Assembly (NCBI GenBank): GCA_964574775.1
Contig: CAZNOS010000029.1
Location: forward strand, 1-10,428
DNA length: 10,428 bases
Direction: 5' to 3'
Source of the DNA: CABMGO01 sp964574775
GTDB lineage: Archaea; Nanobdellota; Nanobdellia; Pacearchaeales; GW2011-AR1
Shown: positions 1 through 5,973 of the stretch, one piece after another
Layout of the letters: the number at the start of each line of letters is the position of its first letter
Position numbering within the stretch: position 1 is the stretch's first letter
Position numbers and translations under genes: made by a program
Notes under the pieces: generated by a model
The model's input: only the letters and a program-made list of their open reading frames with translations
Told to the model about the DNA's origin: nothing
The model's database searches: none

Positions 1-362
1 TCCATTCCAGATGCCTTGGCTGCTGCGATTGCTTCTTTATTTGCTGCTGCTAGTATTTGTATTCCGCAGTATAGTCCTAGCTTTTTTACCTCTCTTCCGA
101 CTATTGACATTAGTGTGATTATTTCTGGTCCGATTTTTTTCTGGTATGGTATGTCGTGCATGTTCTCGATCATTAGAGTCGTTAGTCCTTGTTTCTTGTA
201 GATTTCAGCTTCCTCGACGCACTTTGAGATTATTTCTTCTGAGCTCATGCTGTTTTCAGGTGTTCCAGGCAGGGCTGGGACGTGTATCATTCCGATTATT
301 AGCTTTCTGTTTTTGATGTATTGTTTGAATTCCATTTTGTTTTCCATCTTGAAATTAACCAT
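1..362 (-). CDS. BtpA family TIM-barrel protein, N-terminal part (runs off left edge)
   Basis: About 120 codons are visible; the C-terminal part lies outside the window. The translation begins MVNFKMENKMEFKQ and then reads IGMIHVPALPGTP, followed by GLTTLMIENMHDIPYQKKIGP and GIQILAAANKEAIAAAKASG. These match the N-terminal hallmarks of the BtpA/SgcQ family (G-M-x-H-x-x-x-L-P-G-x-P, then x-E-N-x-x-D-x-P), a TIM-barrel family. BtpA is known in cyanobacteria for photosystem I stability; archaeal members are common but their substrate is unknown, so no reaction is assigned. The start at 362 is chosen because a stop codon lies directly before it in frame and an AGGA stands 6 bases upstream; ATGs at 347 and 335 are alternatives. 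It is divergent from the gene at 458. Its codons are strongly C-ending (11 of 13 Asn/Asp/His/Tyr codons counted), unlike most of the window. Confidence 0.8.
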   Translation of the reverse strand, partial: MVNFKMENKMEFKQYIKNRKLIIGMIHVPALPGTPENSMSSEEIISKCVEEAEIYKKQGLTTLMIENMHDIPYQKKIGPEIITLMSIVGREVKKLGLYCGIQILAAANKEAIAAAKASGM

Positions 363-384
363 TCAAAATCCTACTAAAACATAT

Positions 385-404
385 GTTGTAGACTTATCCA
401 CAAC
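385..404. promoter_or_regulatory. Imperfect inverted repeat, candidate operator between divergent genes
   Basis: GTTGT at the left and ACAAC at the right are exact inverted arms, with an inner GA/TC pair also symmetric; 14 of 20 positions are symmetric. It sits where the transcript of the minus-strand BtpA-family gene should begin if the TATA-like element at 411-420 is used, a reasonable position for a repressor site. The regulator is unknown and the call is inference. Confidence 0.35.
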
Positions 405-410
405 AGAAAT

Positions 411-420
411 TAATATATGA
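411..420. promoter_or_regulatory. Shared TATA-like element for the divergent genes at 362 (-) and 458 (+)
   Basis: The sequence TAATATATGA reads as a TATA-like box on both strands. With the usual archaeal spacing of about 26 bases, plus-strand transcription would start near 441, giving a short leader that contains the GGAGG at 449-453. Minus-strand transcription would start near 389, giving a leader that contains AGGA before the ATG at 362. Both starts then fit SD-led genes. Only the sequence is seen; the transcription starts are inferred. Confidence 0.4.
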
Positions 421-457
421 TTTTTTCCCCTAACTTTTAACTAAATATGGAGGAAAA

Positions 458-805
458 ATGGTACACGCAATAAGAGAACTGCTAAGCGGAAGAATAAACG
501 CACTAGAAGCTACGCACTTGCTCGACGCAGAAATCGGCGGAATCACTAGCGCGAAATGGAATCCAGGCACTGGGCAATACAAAGTCTACAACCGCACAAA
601 AGACATAACCCTGCCAGTCCGAGGAGCGCGAAGAAAAGAAGTGGAAGCTCTGCAAGAACTAGCAACGCTAGCCTACTGGAAAGCTCAAAGAAACGGAAAC
701 TACGAATCCGGAGAAATACACCTAGGAAAAAAATGCTCTTCAAAGCACCACAAGCCAGGATTTCAAGCCTACACGCAGAGACTACTAGCACAATACGTGG
801 CTTAA
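458..805 (+). CDS. Hypothetical small basic protein, 115 aa
   Basis: I do not recognise this protein. The start is well supported by GGAGG at 449-453 a few bases before the ATG. The N-terminal 30 residues look helical (IRELLSGRINALEATHLLDAEIGG), followed by a short Gly/Tyr-containing stretch (WNPGTGQYKVYNRT), a basic region (VRGARRKEVEALQELATLAYWKAQRNG) and a Lys/His-rich tail (GKKCSSKHHK). It has one Cys, no signal peptide and no membrane segment, so it is probably cytosolic; the charge would fit nucleic-acid binding, but that is a guess. Codon use is extreme: 17 of 18 Asn/Asp/His/Tyr codons end in C, like the BtpA-family gene and unlike the genes further right. It is probably transcribed with the gene at 859, 53 bases downstream. 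Confidence 0.65.
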   Translation: MVHAIRELLSGRINALEATHLLDAEIGGITSAKWNPGTGQYKVYNRTKDITLPVRGARRKEVEALQELATLAYWKAQRNGNYESGEIHLGKKCSSKHHKPGFQAYTQRLLAQYVA

Positions 806-842
806 ATAAAAAATGGAAAACGAAACATATTTGAAAAATCTG

Positions 843-853
843 AAAGGAGGTGA
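843..853 (+). promoter_or_regulatory. Strong Shine-Dalgarno sequence deciding the start at 859
   Basis: AAAGGAGGTGA is a near-complete complement to the 16S rRNA 3' end. From the end of GGAGG to the ATG at 859 there are 8 bases. A GTG at 850 in the same frame lies inside this SD and therefore cannot be the start it serves. Confidence 0.8.
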
Positions 854-858
854 GAAAA

Positions 859-1098
859 ATGAACTCAAGAAATTATGAAGAAGAAGCGAAGGGATATATT
901 GATGAAATCAAGCTAAACGGGAGAAACTCAGAAAAATCTCGTGCTATGGCCTGCCTAGCAGATACTAGACTTCAACAATATCTAGAAACTGGTGATTTAA
1001 GGGCGAAAAGACTTGCTGGAAATTGCTATATAGCCTCTAAAATATTCTTATGGAAAAGTCTCGGAATAAACGTATCAGAAATAAGAGATAGGAAATAA
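859..1098 (+). CDS. Hypothetical small helical protein, 79 aa
   Basis: Not recognised. The ATG at 859 is chosen over the in-frame GTG at 850 because the strong SD spans the GTG. The protein (MNSRNYEEEAKGYIDEIK... ending SLGINVSEIRDRK) looks entirely helical: an acidic/basic N-terminal helix, a middle helix (CLADTRLQQYLETGD) and an amphipathic helix with Cys and aromatics (AKRLAGNCYIASKIFLWKSLG). There is no signal peptide. In contrast to the gene before it, only 4 of 14 Asn/Asp/His/Tyr codons end in C. It is followed by a T-rich tract at 1138-1150, so it is likely the last gene of a two-gene unit. A DNA- or protein-binding accessory role is possible but unsupported. Confidence 0.6.
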   Translation: MNSRNYEEEAKGYIDEIKLNGRNSEKSRAMACLADTRLQQYLETGDLRAKRLAGNCYIASKIFLWKSLGINVSEIRDRK

Positions 1099-1137
1099 GT
1101 GCCTAGAAAAGATTAATCTGGAAAGCGGAAGAGGTGA

Positions 1138-1150
1138 TTTTTTCTTTTTT
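1138..1150 (+). terminator. T-rich archaeal-type terminator
   Basis: Twelve T residues interrupted by one C follow the stop of the 79-aa gene by about 40 bases. Oligo-T runs are the usual archaeal termination signal. A weak 6-bp pairing (GAGGTG at 1131 with CATCTC at 1152, one G-U) encloses the run and is probably coincidental. The rest of 1099-1247 lies between convergent genes and holds no supported gene. On the minus strand a run of six T (about 1238-1243) just past the stop of the receiver-like gene may terminate that gene. Confidence 0.5.
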
Positions 1151-1247
1151 ACATCTCAAAAGCCATGCGAATCCTCAAAAATATGCTTTTTCTATTTAAT
1201 ATTTGCTTGGCGTGAAAATGCCGATAAAAGAGTTTAGAAAAAACAAT

Positions 1248-1688
1248 TTATTGTGAGTGAGATTCTGGCGTTGGAGTAAGTAATCCAGCTAGAGTTAAGA
1301 AAGAATTAATTTTTGATTGGGCGTCTTCACGTTCTGTTTCAATATTTACGGTGCTAGCGTATACTCCCGCTCTTTTTCTTAACCCATTGTTTAGGTGTGC
1401 AGGAGGGTCTCTTTCGGTTAAAATAAGAATGGGGCTGTCTTGGATATTCCTTCTAACATCGCCTACATAATCTAAGAGTGTTTCTCCAGTTGGTAGCGAG
1501 AGACTCCTTGAGTTATATGCATGTCCGACATGTATTCCCTTCCCCTCCATTATTACTGCAGAAACGTCGTCGTAATGTTGTCTATTGAATTCTATACCTT
1601 TATGAGTGGTGTGGACTACTTGCAAGTTTCCAACTAATTGAGATGTAGTTTCTCTAAATGATTTCTTTCCCACGATTAAAATTGTCAT
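1248..1688 (-). CDS. Divergent receiver (CheY-like) domain protein, phospho-Asp replaced
   Basis: A 146-aa protein whose pattern of strands and helices resembles a response-regulator receiver domain: strand 1 TILIVG (2-7), strand 3 VSAVIM (42-47), a GETLLDYVGDVRR helix (68-80), strand 4 PILILT (86-91) ending in the Thr expected at the conserved Ser/Thr position, and RAGVYAS (106-112) where strand 5 should lie. The acidic pair after strand 1 is absent (GKKS), the phospho-acceptor position after strand 3 appears to be Glu48, and no conserved Lys follows strand 5. If the fold is right, it would be a phosphorylation-independent pseudo-receiver. No output domain is attached; the tail (LLTPTPESHSQ) looks disordered. 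An unrelated Rossmann-like fold is the alternative. It is transcribed alone from its own TATA box, downstream of ppsA. The ATG at 1688 is fixed by an upstream in-frame stop. Confidence 0.5.
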   Translation of the reverse strand: MTILIVGKKSFRETTSQLVGNLQVVHTTHKGIEFNRQHYDDVSAVIMEGKGIHVGHAYNSRSLSLPTGETLLDYVGDVRRNIQDSPILILTERDPPAHLNNGLRKRAGVYASTVNIETEREDAQSKINSFLTLAGLLTPTPESHSQ

Positions 1689-1710
1689 AAAATTTGATTA
1701 AAATCACCCC

Positions 1711-1717
1711 TTTTAAA
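1711..1717 (-). promoter_or_regulatory. TATA box of the receiver-like gene (leaderless)
   Basis: TTTAAAA on the minus strand is centred 26 bases upstream of the ATG at 1688, which places the transcription start at or next to the start codon. Confidence 0.6.
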
Positions 1718-1755
1718 CCCTCGTATTGTCACCAATATATAGTAATAGAATTAAC

Positions 1756-4032
1756 TTACGCCGATTGCTTGTTTTGAGGTGGATTATCTTCTAATTGTTT
1801 TACTAATTCGGAAATTTCTTTTGCAGCGTCGGCGTTTACTGATAAAGAGTCTATTCCTTGTCCGACCAAGAATTCTACCATATCTTTTCTCGAAGCTGCT
1901 TGACCACAAATTGACGTCTCGACCTTAAATTGCTTACATTCTCTAATTACTCTTGAAAGTTGTTTTAAGACAGCCCAGCTCATTTCGTTGTATAAATATT
2001 GAACCAAATCGTTTCCTCTGTCTATTGCAAGTGTGTATTGTGTTAAATCGTTTGTTCCGAATGATATAAAATTAATTCCTTGCTGACAGATTTCTTTTAT
2101 AACTACCGCCGCTGCTGGTGTTTCTACCATAATTCCCCATTTTATATTTGGATCGCCAATTATTTCTAGCTCTTGTAAATATACTTTGACCGCCTTTACT
2201 TCTTCAAGCGAAATAATTTGCGGGAACATTATTCCAAACTTGTGTCCCTTGTCGGCTAATTCTTTTACCGCCAAAAGCTCTGCTCTGAGAATCTTTGGAT
2301 GTTTTAAGGAGAATCTAATTCCGTGTAATCCAAGCATCGGATTTCTCTCGATTTCTTTTGGTGCGCCTTCCAAATTAGAATATTCGTCTGTTCTGATGTC
2401 TGAAGTTCTAATCCAGATTTCTTTTCCTATAAAATTTTCTGCAATTTTTTCAAAACCAGTTTTTAACATTTCTTTATACTCGTCTAATTTTTCGTTATCT
2501 TCATAATACAAAGGATGTTTTCCATTCATTGCAATTATACCCTCGATTCTCACAAGACCGACTCCGGCAGCTTTTGTTTTTGCAGCTCTTTCTGCGAATT
2601 GTGGTAAATCTACAAGAACTTTTATTTTTGTTTTAGTTTCAACCACTGGAAGAACTTCTGCTTTTTTATTTTCTGCTTTACCAAGATAAACTTTTCCATT
2701 TGAACCATCTACAGTTATTATTTGTCCGTCTTCTAAAATTGAAGTTGCATTCTCCGTTCCAACAACTGCGGGGATACCCATTTCCCTAGAGACAATTGCC
2801 GCGTGAGCAGTTACTCCGCCTTCGTCTGTAACAATGGCTATCGCTTTTTGCATCGAGACGACCATGTCTGGATTTGTCATTTGAGTAACTAAAACATCCC
2901 CTTGTTTTATTTTGTCTAAGTCTTCCATTAATCTAATTATTCTAACTGGACCGGAACCAATTCCAGGACTCGCTGCCAAGCCAGATGTTAAAATTTTGCC
3001 CTCTAATTCCGCATCTCCTCTCTTGTCAACTAGCGTTGTTATAGCTCTTGTTTGAACAATAAAAATTTCTCCATTTTCTAATGCAAATTCTATATCTTGA
3101 GGGTGCTTATAATGATCTTGTAATTTTAATGCGTATTCTGCAAGTTCTTTAACCTCTGCCGTTCGCAAAACTTTTTGTTTAGATTTCTCCTCGTTGAGTG
3201 TAACTGTTTTTGTAATTCCGGAAGAATCTCTAACGATTGCGATTTTTTTATCAGCGACAGTTTCACTTACTATATCTAAATCTTTAGAGACAACATAGCT
3301 ATCTGGTTTTATTCTTCCAGACACAATTCCCTCGCCTTGACCGAAAACAGCCTCGATTAAAATATGTTCCTGCTTAACTGGATCAATTGAAAACATAACT
3401 CCAGACTTATCTGAATTAATCATTCTCTGGACAACTGCGGCAATCGCGACGTATGCATCGAATCCTTTTTTAAGTCTATAATAAACCGCTCTTGCTGTGA
3501 ATGCCGACGCGAAAACTGCCTTGACTTTTTCAATTAATTCGTCTTTACCTTTTACATTAATGAAACTATCTTGTTGTCCTGCAAATGAAGCTTCTTTCAA
3601 ATCTTCTGCAGTGGCCGAAGAACGAACTGCTACAAAAACTGGTTCTCTTGCTGTTCTCATAATTGCTAATGCGTCTGGTGAGCCCTCGATTCCACTCAAA
3701 TCTACATTGAATGTTTCGTATGCCTCTAAGATTTCGTTTTTCAAATCGTCTGGCATTTTTGTTTCTTTAACTAATTCTCTAATCTCTTTAGTTTTTTGAT
3801 CTAAAGTCTTTGTATCTTCAATATCTATTTTAGAAAGTAAATGATTTATTTTTTCCTTAAGTCCGGTTGCTTCCATAAAATAATGATGCGCGGATGTCGT
3901 TACGATGAATGCTGGTGGAACTGGAAATTTAGAATTATACATTTCTCCAAGGTTTGCACCCTTACCACCTGCGATCGGAACATCAGTTTTAGAAATTTCT
4001 GATAGCCAGACTACGTACCTCTTTTCTGTCAT
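1756..4032 (-). CDS. ppsA: Phosphoenolpyruvate synthase (pyruvate, water dikinase)
   Basis: Converts pyruvate + ATP + water to phosphoenolpyruvate + AMP + phosphate, the entry to gluconeogenesis; cytosolic. The 758 residues show the complete family order. The N-terminal ATP-grasp pyruvate/ATP-binding domain (about 1-340) contains GGKGANLGE (22-30) and VAVRSSATAEDL (134-145). The swivelling phosphohistidine domain (about 345-450) contains TDEGGVTAHAAI with catalytic His410. The C-terminal PEP-binding barrel (about 470-745) contains ERNPMLGLHGIR, FGTNDLTQYTLAIDRGND (658-675) and CGQAAS with catalytic Cys709. All key residues are present and the length is normal, so the enzyme should be active. 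The start at 4032 has a TATA box 25 bases upstream and no SD. It follows the secreted beta-rich gene by 43 bases but has its own promoter. The C-terminal tail (DNPPQNKQSA) is polar and probably flexible. Confidence 0.97.
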   Translation of the reverse strand: MTEKRYVVWLSEISKTDVPIAGGKGANLGEMYNSKFPVPPAFIVTTSAHHYFMEATGLKEKINHLLSKIDIEDTKTLDQKTKEIRELVKETKMPDDLKNEILEAYETFNVDLSGIEGSPDALAIMRTAREPVFVAVRSSATAEDLKEASFAGQQDSFINVKGKDELIEKVKAVFASAFTARAVYYRLKKGFDAYVAIAAVVQRMINSDKSGVMFSIDPVKQEHILIEAVFGQGEGIVSGRIKPDSYVVSKDLDIVSETVADKKIAIVRDSSGITKTVTLNEEKSKQKVLRTAEVKELAEYALKLQDHYKHPQDIEFALENGEIFIVQTRAITTLVDKRGDAELEGKILTSGLAASPGIGSGPVRIIRLMEDLDKIKQGDVLVTQMTNPDMVVSMQKAIAIVTDEGGVTAHAAIVSREMGIPAVVGTENATSILEDGQIITVDGSNGKVYLGKAENKKAEVLPVVETKTKIKVLVDLPQFAERAAKTKAAGVGLVRIEGIIAMNGKHPLYYEDNEKLDEYKEMLKTGFEKIAENFIGKEIWIRTSDIRTDEYSNLEGAPKEIERNPMLGLHGIRFSLKHPKILRAELLAVKELADKGHKFGIMFPQIISLEEVKAVKVYLQELEIIGDPNIKWGIMVETPAAAVVIKEICQQGINFISFGTNDLTQYTLAIDRGNDLVQYLYNEMSWAVLKQLSRVIRECKQFKVETSICGQAASRKDMVEFLVGQGIDSLSVNADAAKEISELVKQLEDNPPQNKQSA

Positions 4033-4052
4033 AATGTATTTAGGTATTTAGA

Positions 4053-4061
4053 TTTTATAAA
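4053..4061 (-). promoter_or_regulatory. TATA box of ppsA (leaderless)
   Basis: TTTATAAAA on the minus strand is centred 25 bases upstream of the ppsA ATG, in the 43-base gap after the preceding gene. No SD is present, so the transcript is predicted to be leaderless. Confidence 0.7.
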
Positions 4062-4075
4062 GGTTATGATTAAAA

Positions 4076-4783
4076 TTACTCATTAAGTGCCCATGGGAAT
4101 TTTAGGATTAATCTCGCCGTATATTCTCCGCCATAATCATATTCCACACTGGTCCCAAACGTCGCTCCTCTACCTATTGCCTTAAGAGAATATTCTTTGC
4201 CAAATTCAAGCTGATCACGACTAAATCTGAATTGAACCTCGTTTAAGAGCCCACCCTTTTGAGATTTTAGTCTCACTCTAATTCTGGGATAATTGTTAAA
4301 ATCTAACTCTGGATTTATTTTAATTCTGTAGGAAAATTTTTTTGGCGTTTCAAATGTTGTTGCTGTTTTTACTTTAGTTACTGCATCATCTGCATATCCA
4401 AAGATGGCGTAATTTGCCACAAGTGCATCCCACGCAGCTGCAAGCATTTGGTTTTTTACTACGAAATCATTTTCATCATATTCTCTGCCAGCATAGAAAA
4501 ATTTATCCTCGTTTAACTCGTCTTCTAATGCAGTTAAAAATCCTTCCAGTAAACCGTGCTCGCTATATCTTTCTCTTTTAGGTCTTTTGTCTTCATCAAA
4601 TCTAGAAATAGCGTTTACAACATCTCTCTTGTATAAAACCTCGTTCTTTATTGCACTCCCAACAATTTCTGCGGGTGTTTCTTCCATTAATGACCCATTT
4701 AAATATTCAGAATCTTCCTCCGATTTAGCAGTTTGGCAAAACGGAATTAGACAAGCCAAAACAAGTCCGAGATGCTTTTTCAT
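4076..4783 (-). CDS. Secreted beta-strand-rich protein of unknown function
   Basis: Not recognised. The 235-aa product begins with a typical signal peptide: MKKH, then a hydrophobic core (LGLVLACLIPFC), then TAKS with likely cleavage after Ser21. Cys11 is not in a good lipobox because Leu is at -2, so lipidation is unlikely. The mature N-terminal half is acidic and mixed (residues 25-140, including GLLEGFLTALEDELNED and MLAAAWDALVANYAIFGYADD). The C-terminal part (about 145-235) alternates short strand-like stretches such as FSYRIKIN, RIRVRLKSQ, EVQFRFSRDQL and TARLILKFPW, suggesting a beta-sandwich or barrel-like domain. It starts 19 bases after the GT30-like gene, without an SD, and is probably in one operon with it. 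A TTATAAATA at 4800-4808 (minus) could also serve as its own promoter, though its spacing (about 21 bases) is short. A cell-surface or envelope role is inferred. Confidence 0.75.
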   Translation of the reverse strand: MKKHLGLVLACLIPFCQTAKSEEDSEYLNGSLMEETPAEIVGSAIKNEVLYKRDVVNAISRFDEDKRPKRERYSEHGLLEGFLTALEDELNEDKFFYAGREYDENDFVVKNQMLAAAWDALVANYAIFGYADDAVTKVKTATTFETPKKFSYRIKINPELDFNNYPRIRVRLKSQKGGLLNEVQFRFSRDQLEFGKEYSLKAIGRGATFGTSVEYDYGGEYTARLILKFPWALNE

Positions 4784-4802
4784 GTTTTAATTAATTTTTT
4801 AT

Positions 4803-5852
4803 TTATAATGAAGCTCGTTCTGCCCATGCCTCATAACCATTTCTTAAAAAATTTGTGGCTTTTGAATTTAATTCATCTGGAATTATTTGTTTTCGTAAGG
4901 CCGTCTGAATAACTGTTGCATAAACATCTGCTGAACCTTGCATTGCATCAATAAATGCTGATGCTTTTCCTCTAGCCACGTTAATTTCATCTTCACTCAA
5001 TGGACACATTAAGAAATTTTCCAAACCATCATTATCAACTCTCTTCAGAAGCCCTGTTTTAACAAGTCCTTCATATGCGTACTGATTGTTCTTATAATTA
5101 CCTCCATACACTGACTGCTTCCCATAAAATGCAGGTTCTAATGGATTTTGACCACCGCTTCCAGTGGAATATGTGTTTCCAATTATTGCAATATCGCAAA
5201 GTGCGTAAAGTTTATCTAAGACACCTGACTCATTTATAACAACAAAATTGTCAGATATCTTTTCCACGCCAGAACGCCCCGTGGTCATAATATGAGGTCG
5301 CATATATTCCATAGCATCATCTGGGTTTTCTCTTGGAACAATGACTACCTTTGTTTTTGGTCTCCTATCAATAACTTTTTTAGCTGTTCTTGCGAGTAAA
5401 ACACATTCAGAAGTTGTAAGAGAGCCTCCTAAAATAACTTGATCGGAAAATAAAACATATTTGGATCGCATAGTATCTATTTCCGCCTGAGAGACTAATT
5501 TTCTTTTTTCAAATTTTAATGGATCTATGTGTAGATACCCATCCCAATAACCACCTGAGCTTACCATCTCGCTATGAGCCCTAATTGAGAAATTTACTTT
5601 AAGAGAATCATCTGGTTGTATCCCACGTCCGATATGAATCCCAGCCATTGGAATCTCTTCACGACTAAGATCCCCCACCAATGTCCTTGTGACTGAATCA
5701 TCCTTCGCTGCAAAATCTTCACATTTAATATAAATATCAATTGTCGGTTCTAATTTTCTTATACCTCTGAGTAACATTGGAAGCTGTTTTACCGCTCCCA
5801 TGTAGTCTGAATTAATATACAACGAAGTAAATCTGGATTTCGTTTTTACCAT
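4803..5852 (-). CDS. GT30 (WaaA/KdtA-like) glycosyltransferase-fold protein lacking the catalytic Glu
   Basis: The 349-aa protein has a C-terminal half with the order of motifs seen in Kdo transferases: ILGGSLTTSE (140-149), VVIVPRENPDD (169-179, family form PRHPER), RSG (193-195), ESGVLDKLYALCDIAIIG (208-225) and GGQNPLEPA (233-241, family form GGHNPLEPA), then GG-N at 250-252. The N-terminal domain is shortened. LYINSDYMGAVKQLPMLLRGI (11-31) aligns by eye with the family's IHAxSxGE region, but Ala20 stands where the catalytic-base Glu is expected. The membrane anchor typical of WaaA is absent. In bacteria the family adds Kdo from CMP-Kdo to lipid A. Here the missing base and the probable archaeal host argue for another sugar transfer or a non-catalytic role. 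It has its own TATA box and is followed after 19 bases by a secreted protein. The family fold is fairly secure; the function is not. Confidence 0.7.
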   Translation of the reverse strand: MVKTKSRFTSLYINSDYMGAVKQLPMLLRGIRKLEPTIDIYIKCEDFAAKDDSVTRTLVGDLSREEIPMAGIHIGRGIQPDDSLKVNFSIRAHSEMVSSGGYWDGYLHIDPLKFEKRKLVSQAEIDTMRSKYVLFSDQVILGGSLTTSECVLLARTAKKVIDRRPKTKVVIVPRENPDDAMEYMRPHIMTTGRSGVEKISDNFVVINESGVLDKLYALCDIAIIGNTYSTGSGGQNPLEPAFYGKQSVYGGNYKNNQYAYEGLVKTGLLKRVDNDGLENFLMCPLSEDEINVARGKASAFIDAMQGSADVYATVIQTALRKQIIPDELNSKATNFLRNGYEAWAERASL

Positions 5853-5873
5853 AAAAAATATAAAAAACTATGA

Positions 5874-5881
5874 TATTTAAA
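5874..5881 (-). promoter_or_regulatory. TATA box of the GT30-like gene (leaderless)
   Basis: TTTAAATA on the minus strand is centred about 25.5 bases upstream of the ATG at 5852, with only an AT-rich stretch and no SD between. The rest of the 5853-5973 gap contains no supported gene. Confidence 0.7.
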
Positions 5882-5973
5882 TGTAACTATAAAGTGGTAA
5901 ATGATTTTGCGAAATGAAACCTAGATTAACAACTGAGATAAAGACTTCGTGTATATAGAATTCTATTGAAAGA

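Noticed and set aside
394..402. TTATCCACA, a perfect match to the bacterial DnaA box
   Set aside because: It is a single copy, archaea lack DnaA, and there is no AT-rich unwinding region with further boxes or an initiator gene nearby.
850..858. GTG at 850 as start of the 79-aa gene
   Set aside because: The GTG lies inside the SD sequence that serves the ATG at 859.
1164..1217. Possible 17-codon frame MRILKNMLFLF... between the convergent genes
   Set aside because: It has no SD, no TATA at the right distance and no recognisable sequence.
1702..1709. SD-like GGGGTGAT upstream of the receiver-like gene
   Set aside because: It is about 14 bases from the ATG, too far, and no alternative in-frame start exists; the TATA spacing indicates a leaderless transcript.
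5955..5966. Perfect 12-base palindrome ATAGAATTCTAT downstream of metG
   Set aside because: It has no loop and no following T-run, and palindromes of this length are expected by chance a few times in 10 kb of AT-rich sequence.
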